64,000 bases of DNA. It comes from Psettodes erumei (lineage: Eukaryota > Chordata > Actinopteri > Pleuronectiformes > Psettodidae). Each line of letters begins with the position of its first letter. The stretch's first letter is position 1. Location: NCBI GenBank assembly GCA_016785225.1, contig JAFBJZ010000354.1, forward strand, positions 2,642,001-2,706,000, read 5' to 3'. The notes beneath the pieces were generated by a model that saw only the letters and a program-made list of their open reading frames with translations, was not told where the DNA came from and did not search any database. The translations under genes and the position numbers were made by a program. Positions 10,446 through 23,400 of the stretch are shown one piece after another.

Positions 10446-13400
10446 GTCTTGATGTACCAAACTCATTTGATTGCTGCCTGAACACTTGCTCAAAGAAGCT
10501 GGCAGCAGGTCTGTCTCAAGCTCATCCAAGACAAACACACTCCTCTTGCTCCCAAGTCCAATGATGAGCTGCCACAGAGTTCAGTCTTTTCTCTGCACCA
10601 TGCCTGTGCATCTGGTCCACAGCACCAACTTGACCTCACCAGGGTGTTCGTGCAAATATGGGTTGGATCTCTATAACACTTTGAGTGTTAGCAACTGGAC
10701 TGTGATGGCCACGGCCATGATGTAAACTTAAAGGGTCGGCTAAAAATAAGCCGTGCATGGCAAGTTTTAGGTGGGCTGTGTGCCACAGTGGTTCTTGCCA
10801 ACAATTTCCTGCACTTGAATCGAAATAGTGTTCACCGGAGGTGGGCACCACCACCCCTCTCTCCTCTCTCGGCTTGTTTTTCTGTGGCTCACCGAGGCAG
10901 CTTGTCTCTAATGTTTATCTGCTGCCCTTTCAGTGAGATAGGGACAACAGAGAAGCCTATTTGGACGGAGGTCTGTGTCACCTCAAGACTATGGTTGCCA
11001 CTGCTGAGGTCATGCCATGAAAGGGAAATGGAGCACTACTGTTTCCCCTGAGTGCTCCGAAACACAAGTGATTACATTGACTGATCTGTCCAAGGGATCC
11101 TGGTTGGTGAGGATCAAAGGATGCCTAGAGACCACCTGGAACGTCTCTTGGCAGTAGACTTGGCCTGTAGAGGCGTGAGAGGCTCTGGTAAAAGGAGCAG
11201 AAGTACTGTGCCTCTCGTTCCCATCCTGATCTTCGTGAGAACACAGGCTCTTTGACTGAGGAACCTCCTTTGCTTCGAAAGGGATCTTTCTAAGCATTGA
11301 GTGTCACATTCAGATATATGAAGATGAGTGGCTGGGTAGAAGAGGCTACAGTTCAAAGACAAATTTTCAGAACTCAGTATGGAAAGCTTGGCTTCAGTGA
11401 TCCATGGCCTTATTCTGGCACAATCGAAGTATACTAGGGCTGAATAGGGTGGATTGCAACAGTTAAACAGTTGGCCTTTTTGGCCTGATCACCCTGGTAG
11501 GTCTTCCTGAACCCCCATGAAATGGGGTATTAATTAGTTAGGCCCTGGCGCAGAAAGAGTACAAGAACCCATAATTCCAAATCTCAAAAAAGTCTTGTCT
11601 AATAATTGTAATAACAGGAGAAATTGTGGTTTATTTTTTCTAATTGTTAGTCAATGAAGTTTTTGGAATGTAGTCATTACACAGATAACAATATTACAAA
11701 TTTACAAACAATTTCTGATCACATATCAAAAATAATAATTGAATTTTCAATTTTTCTGCACTCAACAGTAAAGACTATTTCACTTAAGTGCAGTAAATGC
11801 TGTGAAAGTGAAGAAATATGGAAAAATACTGCAAATCACAGGGGGATGTAACTAGAGTAAGTAAAATGTTGGACCATTTTGCTCTTAAATTCCTATCTAT
11901 GGGCCAGTAGTGTGGTTTGGCGGACACATTACACCTCTTTCTACCCTATGACAAACATACCCAAATGTGTAGTCAGTTCAAGAGAAAAGACAGGATACAT
12001 TTGGTGCTGAGTCGCAGGGTGGGAATATGTAACTGGCCGAGGTCAACTCTTTACATATAAATTGCAGGCTGGAAGAAAGAGAGAAAGGAATGGGATACAC
12101 ACTATGTTTCCAGCGGTCTGAAAATATGTCCATACACAAATTGATATTGCATGCATACAGGAAATATATTATATATATGGTAGTACATGTAGTATATATG
12201 ACTATTACATAGTCTTTACATGATCATAAAAAAATCAAGTTTATGTTCTTTATTAAGGCCATACAAAACTGCTGAAACTGGTCTGTTGCTATGCATGCAA
12301 GTGTGCTCAGAATTTTCTGATCAAAGACGATAAAAAATTGATAGAAAGCTCATTAATCTAAAAATGTTACACACTTGTTTCCAGGAAACATCAGACTACA
12401 CAAACTCAATAAATGTGAGATTACTCAGCCCTAATGGTTTTGTTTGTTTCTGTTTCCATTGCGTTGATCCATGACACTGTAGAGAACAAGGTTTGTGTTA
12501 CTGAACACCAGCGGAAGTAAATGCTTAATATCTTCACAAGTTACCAAAGGAAACAGACATGGGGATGTTTGTTTCCACCAGCTCAGGTCTTTAATGATCT
12601 GTGTCCCACGTTGTTGCTAGATCTGATTGTTCCCCAACCATGTGTCCCTGGCAAGCACTGCAATGTCACTATGGTTCAACTATTACCTTTAAAGGCAAGA
12701 GCAGCTTAGAATGAGTATCGGTAAGTAAGTTTCCACCCTACCTCTCCAGTATCTAACCTGAAGGATCTAGACAATACAAGAAAAAGCAGCAAGACTTTAA
12801 TGGCGCCCCTTTTACATAGCTCTTAGACATGTTTACCAAAGTGCTGTCATGGTCCTGCAAACCTGCTGTTCATTAAAAATAAGATCATCCACTCAACCCA
12901 CAACATGTTTCTGAAACATGGTTCCTTTTGCATGGTTAGTGACCCATACACTAGCAGGTTCTCTTTTAGCCAATCAAATAGTAAGAATCACCGGTTTGTT
13001 TTCCTCTCCAGCATCCCCCAAATCACTTTTTAAACCTCCTCCTGGTCTGCAAGGCCACATGCAGTACATGTAGCTCATGCACCTTTTACAGGAGGCTGGA
13101 TAACAAATAGAAGGCCAAATACAAGCTAAGTATGTTTTAAAAGATAGAGAAACTGAGGCCTATCAATTAGCAATATTCTCTGTGCATACAGTGAAGTTGG
13201 TCCATGGAAAAAGACAAATGTCTTTTACCTTTTGATACTGTCAAAAATTCATGGTGTGGCTGAGGAAATGATGACGAGGCTTTTTAAGTAGAGAAATAAA
13301 TGAGCATACTGCCTACTGGATCAACCAAGAATGAATGCGGTCAAAAGAATCTTTTGTTGAAAATTACATTTACACTTTACCACAGTGGAATGTGCACGTA

Positions 13401-13708
13401 GGAAGGCTAAGTGACGTTAGAGCTGCAGGGCTTTCTGAAGTTTATTTTTCAGACCAGTATTCAGGGGCCACAATCCTCTGTTCCTTAGAAAATACAATAG
13501 GAATAGCATGCAATCTAAAACATCATAAACAATTGCATGCTTGGCTGGAGCTTAGAGTATTGTCCACAAATATGCAAAAAAAATAAAGAATTAAAAAAAA
13601 AAAATTATAGAGCCAAAGCTTCCAAACCTGAGGCCAGAGAGAACATTCTGGCACCCAGACAGATTAGCAAGTTAGTCCTCAAGAGAAGGTCCCTGGGGGT
13701 AAATTCAT

Positions 13709-13730
13709 TCTTGCCTTACATAAGGCAAGA
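13709..13730. repeat. Inverted repeat, 10-bp arms
   Basis: TCTTGCCTTA and TAAGGCAAGA are perfect reverse complements separated by CA only. This is a short quasi-palindrome in otherwise unremarkable intergenic DNA. Confidence 0.85.
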
Positions 13731-16700
13731 GAACCTCACTTGAATTAATTGACTGCTTTGGTCACCGTGTTGAATTCCTTACAATAGTGGTCTAAAATTG
13801 TTGTGAAAATGATAAGTAGTTAGTCTGCCGGCCCCCTGGCATTAGCCATATGAGATCTGAAATATTGGCTACGACAGGGGAGTTAGGATAAAGAGCCAAC
13901 CTGCGTCTGTCTCCAGGAGGAACTAAACCTGAGTCTGAAGGAATGTTCCAGACCACAGAGGGTTTCTGCGGTGCAGATCGGAACCCAGACGCGCAGACCA
14001 TTGTGAAGGGATTATTAGTTCCCATGTAGTCTTTATGCCCTCCAGCCCCCTTTTTCCTTCTCCACACTCATCTTTGTGCTTGACTCTACTCCCTGGGTCC
14101 ACTGAGCTGAGAAAATTAGGTTCCACTCTTTAAAGATTCATGTCCAATAACCACATGACTCAGCATCTGTAAAGTCAGTTTGATGTGTCAGTAGGATGTA
14201 AAAATGGCATTGGTCCAGAGACCCTCATTAGTGCCATAATTCTCAAGAACACTTCTGACCTCGGTTCTTTTACTGCTTTGCCTTTCCTCTCTAATGGTTT
14301 CAGTTTGACCTGACCTGACGAGAAAGGAACAATTTGCCATTGGCTGTGGTTTTGGTGCTGAGGCATCCTAAGCCAACCACAACACTCTCTCCATGGTGGG
14401 CCTGAGGACCTGTAAATTAGACAAGCTCCCCCAAATCCCCTGTTTTTTGATGAATTGACTGAAGCAATCTAATGGTGTTTTCTATCCGGGCAGGCAAAAA
14501 CGACCGATTTGGCATCACCCTGACTGTCTTGCTGTGCAGAGTCCCATAAATTTTATGCTGAGTTTTGGTGTTACTGAGGTCGATCTGCCTTTCCCCTCAC
14601 TCTGTCTGTCTGGAGGATGAGGAGAGATGAAGACACTCAGTTTGCTCCTGGGTTGTTTTGTACTGGGGTAATGTTGCATTGAACCTCTCCCAAATCCTGG
14701 ACCTGGTAGCCTATTTATGGGCTCTTTCATGCCTCACCTGCTTTCAAAAACAGTCCATCATTTGTGCATCATTAAGTTTGGTGTAGATGGATGTGAGATT
14801 CCTTAGATCACTCTTTCCAGTTTTCCAATCTTGGATGCAATTTTGACACATTTGTGACTGCATTTCTTTTCATTTAATATGTTACCAGGCAAATGTAGGA
14901 TTAACGAAAAACATTGTGAAGACATTTATAGATAGTATCTGCTTAGTAGCTGTCCATTTGCTGCATGTACAGTACATACTGGGAAATACCAGGACAAAAA
15001 TGATAATGTTGAAGTGGGGAGGTAATCACTATCTTTTGGTTAAGCCCATTCTTACCCTCAAATACACTCATCATTAATAAGCTAAAAGAGTGTTTTTTTA
15101 TGTAATTTGATTTATTTCTAACGTTCTATACAGACAGACTATTATTTTAGATCAGTGCTGTCAGTATGATTTAACAACCAACTTATAGATACTTAATATT
15201 TATAATATAGCCTTGTCAAAGTTCCATGGTAATGCATTTGTAAGAAAGACTGATTCTGTCTTGGAAACGCCTTTTTCTTTGGTGTTCAAGGAAACCCTTA
15301 AAGTTGAGCCTGCTAGGCTGCTAGAAAAGTAAACATGATATTGAGAAAAGGATAATGTGAAGTTGCATATAATCTTGCGTGATAAATGTTTAGCAGCTCG
15401 CTCTTTAATCTCTTTGACTCCTTGTTTAAAGCACATCATACATTATGACACAAGAATAAATTCTATTTGACCAAACCCGAAGCCGTCTAAATGTTTACTG
15501 GGTTGAATTACCTACAGCGTATCAGCTCATTTTCATACTGTATACTGAAATAAACTCAAACCAGTGGCTACCTTGATGGTAGGTAATCTGTCTCCAAATA
15601 TTTAGCATATACAGTACATGCAATTGGTAGTTAATGGGATAAAAGAAAAAGAAAGGCAGATAAAGATATGTATTTGGAGGTAATGTCTTGCATTATGGTC
15701 AATGGCACATTCATGTAAATTGATATGTATGAAAATAGGCCTCGTTGAAATTAGAAGAAACAGGTTGTCATCGTCAGTCCAAACAAAACTGGCAGCGAAA
15801 ACATATTTTTTCCTGCTATTCCTTCATTTCAATGCCATTTGAACAAAAATGTTATTGAACCTTGCAGCAAAAGAAAAAAGCCTGGAGCTGAACGTTGCTT
15901 GTGATTGATCAGGATATGGCACATCAACATTTATTGTGACACTGCGATTGGCCCTGGGGCAGTTTGTGGTCAGTCGATTGGTGTAGGGTTCAGTTTCCCT
16001 TTTCTATTCCTGTGATTAAAAAGGGAACATGTTTATCTGTGAAAAAACTGGAAAGGAATCCCATAGCCTTGTCTTTGTTCATGTTTGTCCTTTTGTGTGT
16101 TTAGCATATCTTCGTGAACAGAAATGGAGAGATAAAAGAAAGCTGTTTTTATGTGAATGTAAAAAAGGATGAGCTTTGCTTATGTGTGTGCACATAAGTG
16201 TGTACTGAGTAGAGTGTCTTTGCCCCTGCTTCCTCACTCACGTCCCAGTTGAACCACATCTGGAAGGGATAAGCTGGAAGGGCTGGAGACCGTGAAAAAT
16301 TAAGAAGCACTTAAAAACAGAACAAAATATTTAAATTGAGCGAGCAGATAGGATGTGTGAACTACACCTCCTTGCACTGCAGGAATGTGGAACTGGAGAA
16401 TCTGTGGAACATGTATCCCTCGTTTCCTCTCTCTCTCCACTGCTTGTAATCCTTTATGGTTTTGTTTTATTATGCAGTCTAGATCTTACATCTTCTTTAA
16501 ATGTCCCATAAAATAAAAAAATGCCTTTTACTTGCCCAATTGTGTCCCTGGGTGTAATCTTCTGCTTTATTATTAAGTGTCAAAAATGATTTTCTTGCTA
16601 CTTTTTTGAAACAAAACCTCACCCCTTTCTTTCCCTTTGGAGTGGCCAGTTAATGTCTAAATCTTATCCAACAAACAAGTCAGTGCCTTCTTAGAGAATG

Positions 16701-17331
16701 ACAATTTAAGCAGAATTTTATATTTTATATTATGGAAAATGTAAATATGGCAGGTTGAGCAGCATCAAAATCACCCATCGATACCCAATGTTCCCAACCA
16801 AGCACTTCGTATTACTTTTTCCCCACATTGGAAATTCAACAATCAAGGTGTTCATACCCAACTATTCAAAAAGAAAACTCAAACAGCTGTCCAAAGCTGT
16901 TTTGTCCATAGAGAAGAATTCACTGACCCACGTCGACCACCCAACAGATAACATCAGTGCACATGCATGCTAAAGGAAGCACAGAGTCAGAGGTCTGCAT
17001 ATGTGACATGTAAGAATGCTTTTGCAGTCTATCAAACCCACATTACAGGATATTAAATGTTGTCTTTAGCAGCAAAACAGTGGTTCCATTTGAGACAGCT
17101 GGGATACATTTTGGAGAAACCAAACTCAGTGTCTTATTTGTTGTTGTTCTTTTGTGTGCAAGCCTGGGATTTCATTCATGTCCCAGTCTCTTTGTGTTCC
17201 TTTTCATTCTGTTTCTGTACTGATTATATCTGTTAAGTCATATCTGCAAAACAAAAAGTCAGACAACTTTTACCTCTCCAAAATAAATGTGTGATGCTTT
17301 TTATGAAATACTTTCAGTCCCTTATTTGATT

Positions 17332-17355
17332 AAAAAAAAAAAAAAAAAAAAAAAA
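17332..17355 (+). repeat. A24 homopolymer, possible retroposed tail
   Basis: An uninterrupted run of 24 A follows an AATAAA (17282-17287) by about 45 nt, the order expected of a retroposed transcript. The sequence upstream was not recognised as any element or processed gene, and no flanking target-site duplication was found. A simple homopolymer is the alternative. Confidence 0.55.
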
Positions 17356-20019
17356 GTCGTGCACAGTTCAATCTGTTAACATTATTCTGATGTTAACACC
17401 ACTAACTGAGATCATAATGTAATCCTGACAATTTTTCCAAAGGGTCTACAATGGTTTCAATTCCACTCAAATGACCAGTACAGAGCTTTGAGTGTCCTGC
17501 TCATGATGGCAATTTCTGTTAAAAAAGAAAGAAAATAAGAACTGACAATAAGGTATTTGTCCGAAGAAGCAAAACCAAGACATGAACACTGGCACTGACC
17601 GTTCTGTACCCTTTAGCATTGTAAAGAAGTTGTGCAACTGAATTTGCAACCACAGCGATGGCATCCTTCCTGCATATTTCTGTCAAAACTTTCATCTCAA
17701 ACACACAGGATTTGATTTAGAAATTTTCCCATATTTGTCCGTGCCATATCTTTTGGTTCCTCAACAAGTCTTCACTGGCAACCTCACTTTCTTTTCCTAA
17801 GTAATCAGTTATTCAATCCTCCATAGGGTCTGTCTCCTACTGCAGCACTTGAGCTCAATTATTGGGCTGTGAGCAATTTGTAGACAGTTTAACTGACTCT
17901 CAAGTCCTTTGGGGGAAACCAAATCTTGTCAGAGATTTTTTTTTGCCTCTTTTCTTCTCCTTCTCTGTACTTACAAACTGTCATAGAAATCCAATCAAAG
18001 CCCCTCTTTGAGGATCAGTTAGGGGGTGTTAGGACAAATGTGGGTTGTTTAACAAAGTGCCATTGAGGGTGAGATGTGTGGTCATTTCTGATGTCTGTAC
18101 AGCAGGGGGTCAGATGGGGTTTTGAATCATGGGTGTTTACTGCACAGTGACATAATAAATCACTAACACATTCAGATTTGCAATATGCAACTCCTATTAC
18201 ATTTTACTTGTACAGATGGGAAACACGTTCCATTAATGACTTCTGCTACTAATAATCTTCTTTCAGTGGGAGACATGTGCATGTTCAAAGACTGAGTCTG
18301 ATGCATATAGATGATTTACTTTTTCTCAAAGCAAACAGACGCATTTGCAAAGTAACACTTTTAAATCCACAGCTGGTAATAGTTCCCTCTTAAATTGAAT
18401 AAATTGTGCTGCTCTTAGTGTGAAACACTTGTAACACCTGATCCATCTGCTTTATTAAGACTGTCTTCTTATATAATGGTAATAAAAAGGGAAAAAATTA
18501 CCATACTCAGTCATCAGTCAAGCTCTTAACACGCAGTAACTCTTCTCTGAATGTGCAGAGAAGCTGTAGATGTTAAGTGTCTGGTCCGATGGGGCTGGCC
18601 CTCCAAATATTGTCTTTACACCACAAACGCAGAATATACATCGTCAACAAAAATGCCTGTTTGACATGTCTGACATCTGCTCGGCAGAGAGGAGGCATGA
18701 GTCAACAGCTCATCTCTGAAGAGAGAGAGCCATTTCAAATAAAAGACAGAAAAGAACGCCTCTCTCCCTTCACTGTCTGAAGAGACACTGCCGCCACACT
18801 CAAAACTCTGTTCTTGTTTAACAGTTGGTGAGAAAATCCTGTAAACAGGCTATTACAAGCATTTTTTCTGTAGTGACGTAATTTGAGATCTTAAGAAATA
18901 CCTTTCACTGTTAGAAACAGATGAAATAAATGTTTCGATATGGATAGGTAAAAGCTCAAAAAGAGATCACATATATATATATATATAAGTTCTGACTTTG
19001 AGATATTGAGATATTTATGAACACGCAAGCAAACTGCTGCTAACAGCTCTGCAGGTTGCAGGTACAGGCTATCACAAAAGCAGAGCCTGTGTTGTGACTC
19101 CACATGTTTTTCCTGTAAATGTGTTGAAAGGTGTATTTATTGAACTAAGGCTAAAGGAGTTGTTTCAGATGGTTTCAATTCATCAGCCAGATTGGACAGC
19201 TGTTCCTGGCTCAACCAAGTAAAAAGACTTAACTTACAAAAATGTGTTTATTTTGGAATATTTTTTCAATAGCTTTTCCAATCCTAACAAGTTGTCAAGT
19301 TATATGCAACATGCAGGTAAATTGCATAGTGCTGCCTTCAGACCTGTTCAAGACTATGTGATTGCCATTTTAAGACTAGAATAAGAAACATGTTTTCACT
19401 TGGATTGCAAACTGAAACAAAGGTACTTTCAAGTCAGAAAATTTCAAGTCTGAAAATGCATAGCCACACCACAGAAGGAACATTGTGTCAAACCCACTCA
19501 AAAAAAATTCACAGCTGAAAAATGTTGGAATGTCACATGCTATTCCTCTAGCATGTTTGAGCAAGGAACTCAGCACGTTATCAGTGATGATCAGTGAGTG
19601 CGGAAATCAAAGGATTAGACAGGAAGGATGAAATTACCCCACAGAGAAGCGATTTAATCCAAATTTGGGTTTTTCATCCTGTATCTGAGAAAAAGTATTA
19701 GTGTGAGTCACGGCTCTCCTCAACAAAGAGCAGGGCCGTTTCCACATTGCTGTTATTCATTCCTTATCACTACATTATCAACAAAGCGTGAATAAAGTGT
19801 TTCCTATGATTAACAGCTGAGTTTAGAAATGAAGAAATATTGTACTGCTTCCTTCCCTCCTCCAGGGGATCTAGAGGCTTGACATACAAAGAAATGATTA
19901 AAGTTACATCCATACATGCAAATGCTTCCTTTGTTCTTTGTACTAAATGTTTCTGTAAATAGCTTTTATGTGAATATAAAGGTGACTATATCTCACACCA
20001 GTTCTTTAAATACTTTTCA

Positions 20020-20484
20020 TCATAAAGCATAGTATTGGACAAATTAAAATTCAGCATATGATGGTCAGAGTTAGAAGTTAGAGGCTCCTCAGTGTGATCA
20101 TATTAATCAAGTGGAGGAGATGAATGTTATTACCAAATTTCATGGCATGTCTATCTGATAGATTTTGAGATACTCACTTAAAACTGAAAATGTTGAGCTT
20201 GTTCAGGCCCTCGTGGACAGCCAGGTAATTCCCAAAGTCCCTGGAACACATCATCTGGGAATCATCAATGTGCAAAATTTGGTGTCAGTCCATTTTGCAG
20301 GTTGTTGAGATCTGTCACTGGATGAGAGAAAAGTTTTTGCCCTGCTGGTAGCACTTGGGGAAAATCAGAGGATCACTAAAATCTGTTCAATTTATCTTCT
20401 GGGGGTCAAGAATACCTGTAAAGAATTTCATGGCAATTGAGGCAATAATTGTTAGATACTTTGCGACTGAAGTGGTGGACAGGC
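20020..20484 (+). repeat. Dispersed teleost-type repeat, copy B
   Basis: Same family and orientation as the copy at 8380-8935. It begins with 'agtattggacaaattaaaat', has a first 'ccaaatttcatggcatg' block near 20135 and a second 'aatttcatggcaattga' block near 20425. It ends with 'gaagtggtggac'. The two units are again visible, with 'aaaatcagaggatcact' between them. Confidence 0.7.
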
Positions 20485-23400
20485 CAATCTTTAAAAATAA
20501 GGATAAGGGTGCATGTAAATATTTTGGGTGTTTTTTTGTGAGAATTGTTTAATACCAGATGACGATAGACCACATTTGGCTCTGGCAAAAACTACCCACA
20601 CCCTAATCATCTCATGTCAGCTTCAATAAACAACTTAAAAGTTAACATTACCCATTTTTTCATGTTATGGTTATCTCTGTGACTCATTTTGTGTTATTTT
20701 TTTATGTGTGGCAATTGCTTTGATTCTGCTGACTTTATCCCAGTACTCCAGACTCCAAAGAAAACTCTGACAATCAAGAAATACAATTACTTATGAATTA
20801 ACTATTAATATGCGAACAATGCTCCTCTCAGTAACCGGTACTGTAAAGTGAACTCAAGATGTGCTTTGGAATAAATTATTTCTCGTTCAAAGATAACTAC
20901 AAGCTTCCACTCCAGTGGGGAACACCAGCAGTGTCCCCTTGCCAAAGCAGAAATGAGATCAAGGCCGCTGACACAAGTGATTTTCTATAATGATGCTGCA
21001 CCATCTCCAGGTCCTTATTTTAAAACAAACGTGGGAGGATTCCTGATATGTCTACAAATGGGTCATTCAAGGAAAGGAGGCCACATGAGGGTGGATGAGC
21101 TGAGTTGGAAGATGGTAGTTTTAATTCTACCAAGCAAATCAGAATGAGCTGTTCCACCACCTGTGTTCATTCTGTGTTATACAATCTTTTAAATAACTGC
21201 ATAAGGGTATATGACGTATTCTCTCAGCAGGTGCTAGTAGCCCTATTTGATCACATCAAAGATACTGACAATTTGTGACAAGTTGAAGCCTTTAAATAGC
21301 TGCAGATGCATCTGTTCTATCTGGGTGCTCATCTATGAGTTATTGAGTGTCAACAGCTTTTACAATTTGATGATGGCTGGAAATGTGCAAGACATGTACC
21401 ACAGCTGAGTTTGAACAGATGCATGCCACTGTGATTTATCTTTCGGGCAATAAACTCCAGTAATAGCTGCTAAATTGCACAGCTAATTTTCACATACAAC
21501 AAAAGTGTCATATAAAATCTCTGCATGTCCAGAGTGTGATTAGTTAATATCTAGCAAATGCCTTAAAAGGGTAAAAATGTCTGTGTGGTCTTTGGTGCAG
21601 ACACACCACACATTTTTTTGTGGCATAGGTTGATTAACTTTCACATATGGCTGACTGTTTGATTTAGTCCTTTCTTAAATCAAGAATAATCACTGTTATA
21701 ATGTACCAAGATCTCTTCAAAAGGTCCTTTTTCTGATTCAAGGAAATGCAAAAACATCTACAAGTCTCAAACTAATTGTTGGAAACAACTCCCGATTTTA
21801 CAGGCTGCAAGTTCCTGTGGATCCATTTACCCTTCTGTTGTCTGCACAGTGCGTGGGGGTCTCCCCACATTTCCCATAGCCATGACATCCATCCTCAATG
21901 TTCTCTAAATCAAAGTTCAGTCCTAATGAGGGCAGGTCTCCAGGCATGCCTCAAACGACAGGGTGGAAGTTAGTTAACTGATGGTAATTTCGTAAAATCA
22001 TGCAAGGCAATCAATAGTCTTTGTGATGACATTGACAGGCTGCACCATCATGGAACCTTTTTGCTTTGGTTGTTTTCTCATCTGTTGCTGGTCATGCAGT
22101 ATTGTCAAGCTGCAGTTCTACACAAATCTCACAGGTGCTCGTGTCTTTCAAATGACAAACTCCATAAACCAATTATCCAGCTATCCAAACACAAAAACTA
22201 AGATTATTTATTTGGATGTTTCTCATTAAATGTCAGAACTACTGGCCAAATATGAACTTTGAAGAACAGCACAGCAGTGATACAGTACAGCTCGACCAAG
22301 ACTTTACGATTTTGCCGCATCGTTAAACTTTTATAGATTTTGTATTCGTGGGTATTGTATTTTAATAGTGACTGGTGCGTACATACTGCAAAAAATCTGA
22401 AAAATAAATAAATATGAAAAGTCTTTTCCCTGAAGCCATAAAGAAAAAAAGGAGATTTTTGTGATTCAGTGTTAAAAACAAACATGTTGTCCATCTGCTT
22501 TTCCATGCTTAACTGAAATATATTGCTTATTCTGCATGAAGTATTCAAACACAAGATGCTTTTATGATGAAAGGGAAATATTCTCGTTGTAAAATCTATC
22601 ACATTATCCTGTAATGAGATTTCACATATCTGGAAGATTTGAGAATTTAGGGACCTTGATGAGAATTTATCGTGAAGTTCATTTGGTTTGACCGGAGTTT
22701 GTCAACATGATATGCATATAGGATCTACAATGGATCGTTCTCTGGGTCTAGTAGTACCCATTTATTTAAATTTTTTACAGAATAGAAGTAGAGCAATTGC
22801 TGCACCAGAGTTTATATATCTCATGCATTGTTTTTCCTGTAATGTATTGCTCACTTGAAAATAATCCAGATTTACTTAGCCCACTTGCCTGATTGAGAGT
22901 TGAATCATATCTGTTAACAACTTCAAACTAGCTTTTAATGGGCATATGCCTTGTGGCCATTTTTAAGATTGTGGCAATGATAACAAATAATTTTGAAAGA
23001 AAATCCTTGTTAAAGTTACTTAATCTAATTGGCAATGTGAGATGATGATGATGATGATCAACATTATTAACAAATTTGATTGAAGAGTGGAAAAAAATGG
23101 GTACTGGCAAGGCATACTTTTTTTTAAGCCTAAATATTATAGAAACAGCTGTATGTTACAGGGACTGATGCCAATGTTACATACATGGCGTAAAGTATTT
23201 TGTCAAGGAGGTTTAGACACTTTAAAGGGCCCCTTTCAGTTTCAAGTGTTAATGAACTCATTAGCCTCTGGATGAGAAAAACACACCAGTTTATAGAGAG
23301 GTTTGGGGAAGACTGAACTGATGCCAGGCTCTTTTACACCATGGAGGACGTTACTTGTGATTAACACCCTGGACAGTTCCAGAACATCTGTGGGAGGCGA

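Larger units (their letters stand above)
8936..20019. other. Intergenic, no gene recognised
   Basis: I see no supportable gene in this 11 kb. It contains a C-rich/G-quadruplex motif (10422-10445), an inverted repeat with 10-bp arms (13709-13730), an A24 tract (17332-17355) and a short AT repeat (18970-18986). The stretches near 10.45-11.4 kb and 13.8-14.7 kb are richer in GC than their surroundings and could be conserved noncoding sequence, but that needs an alignment. Confidence 0.6.

Noticed and set aside
22204..22602. 132-codon minus-strand open frame
   Set aside because: Rich in Phe, Lys and Ile as expected from AT-rich noncoding DNA, with no recognisable domain.
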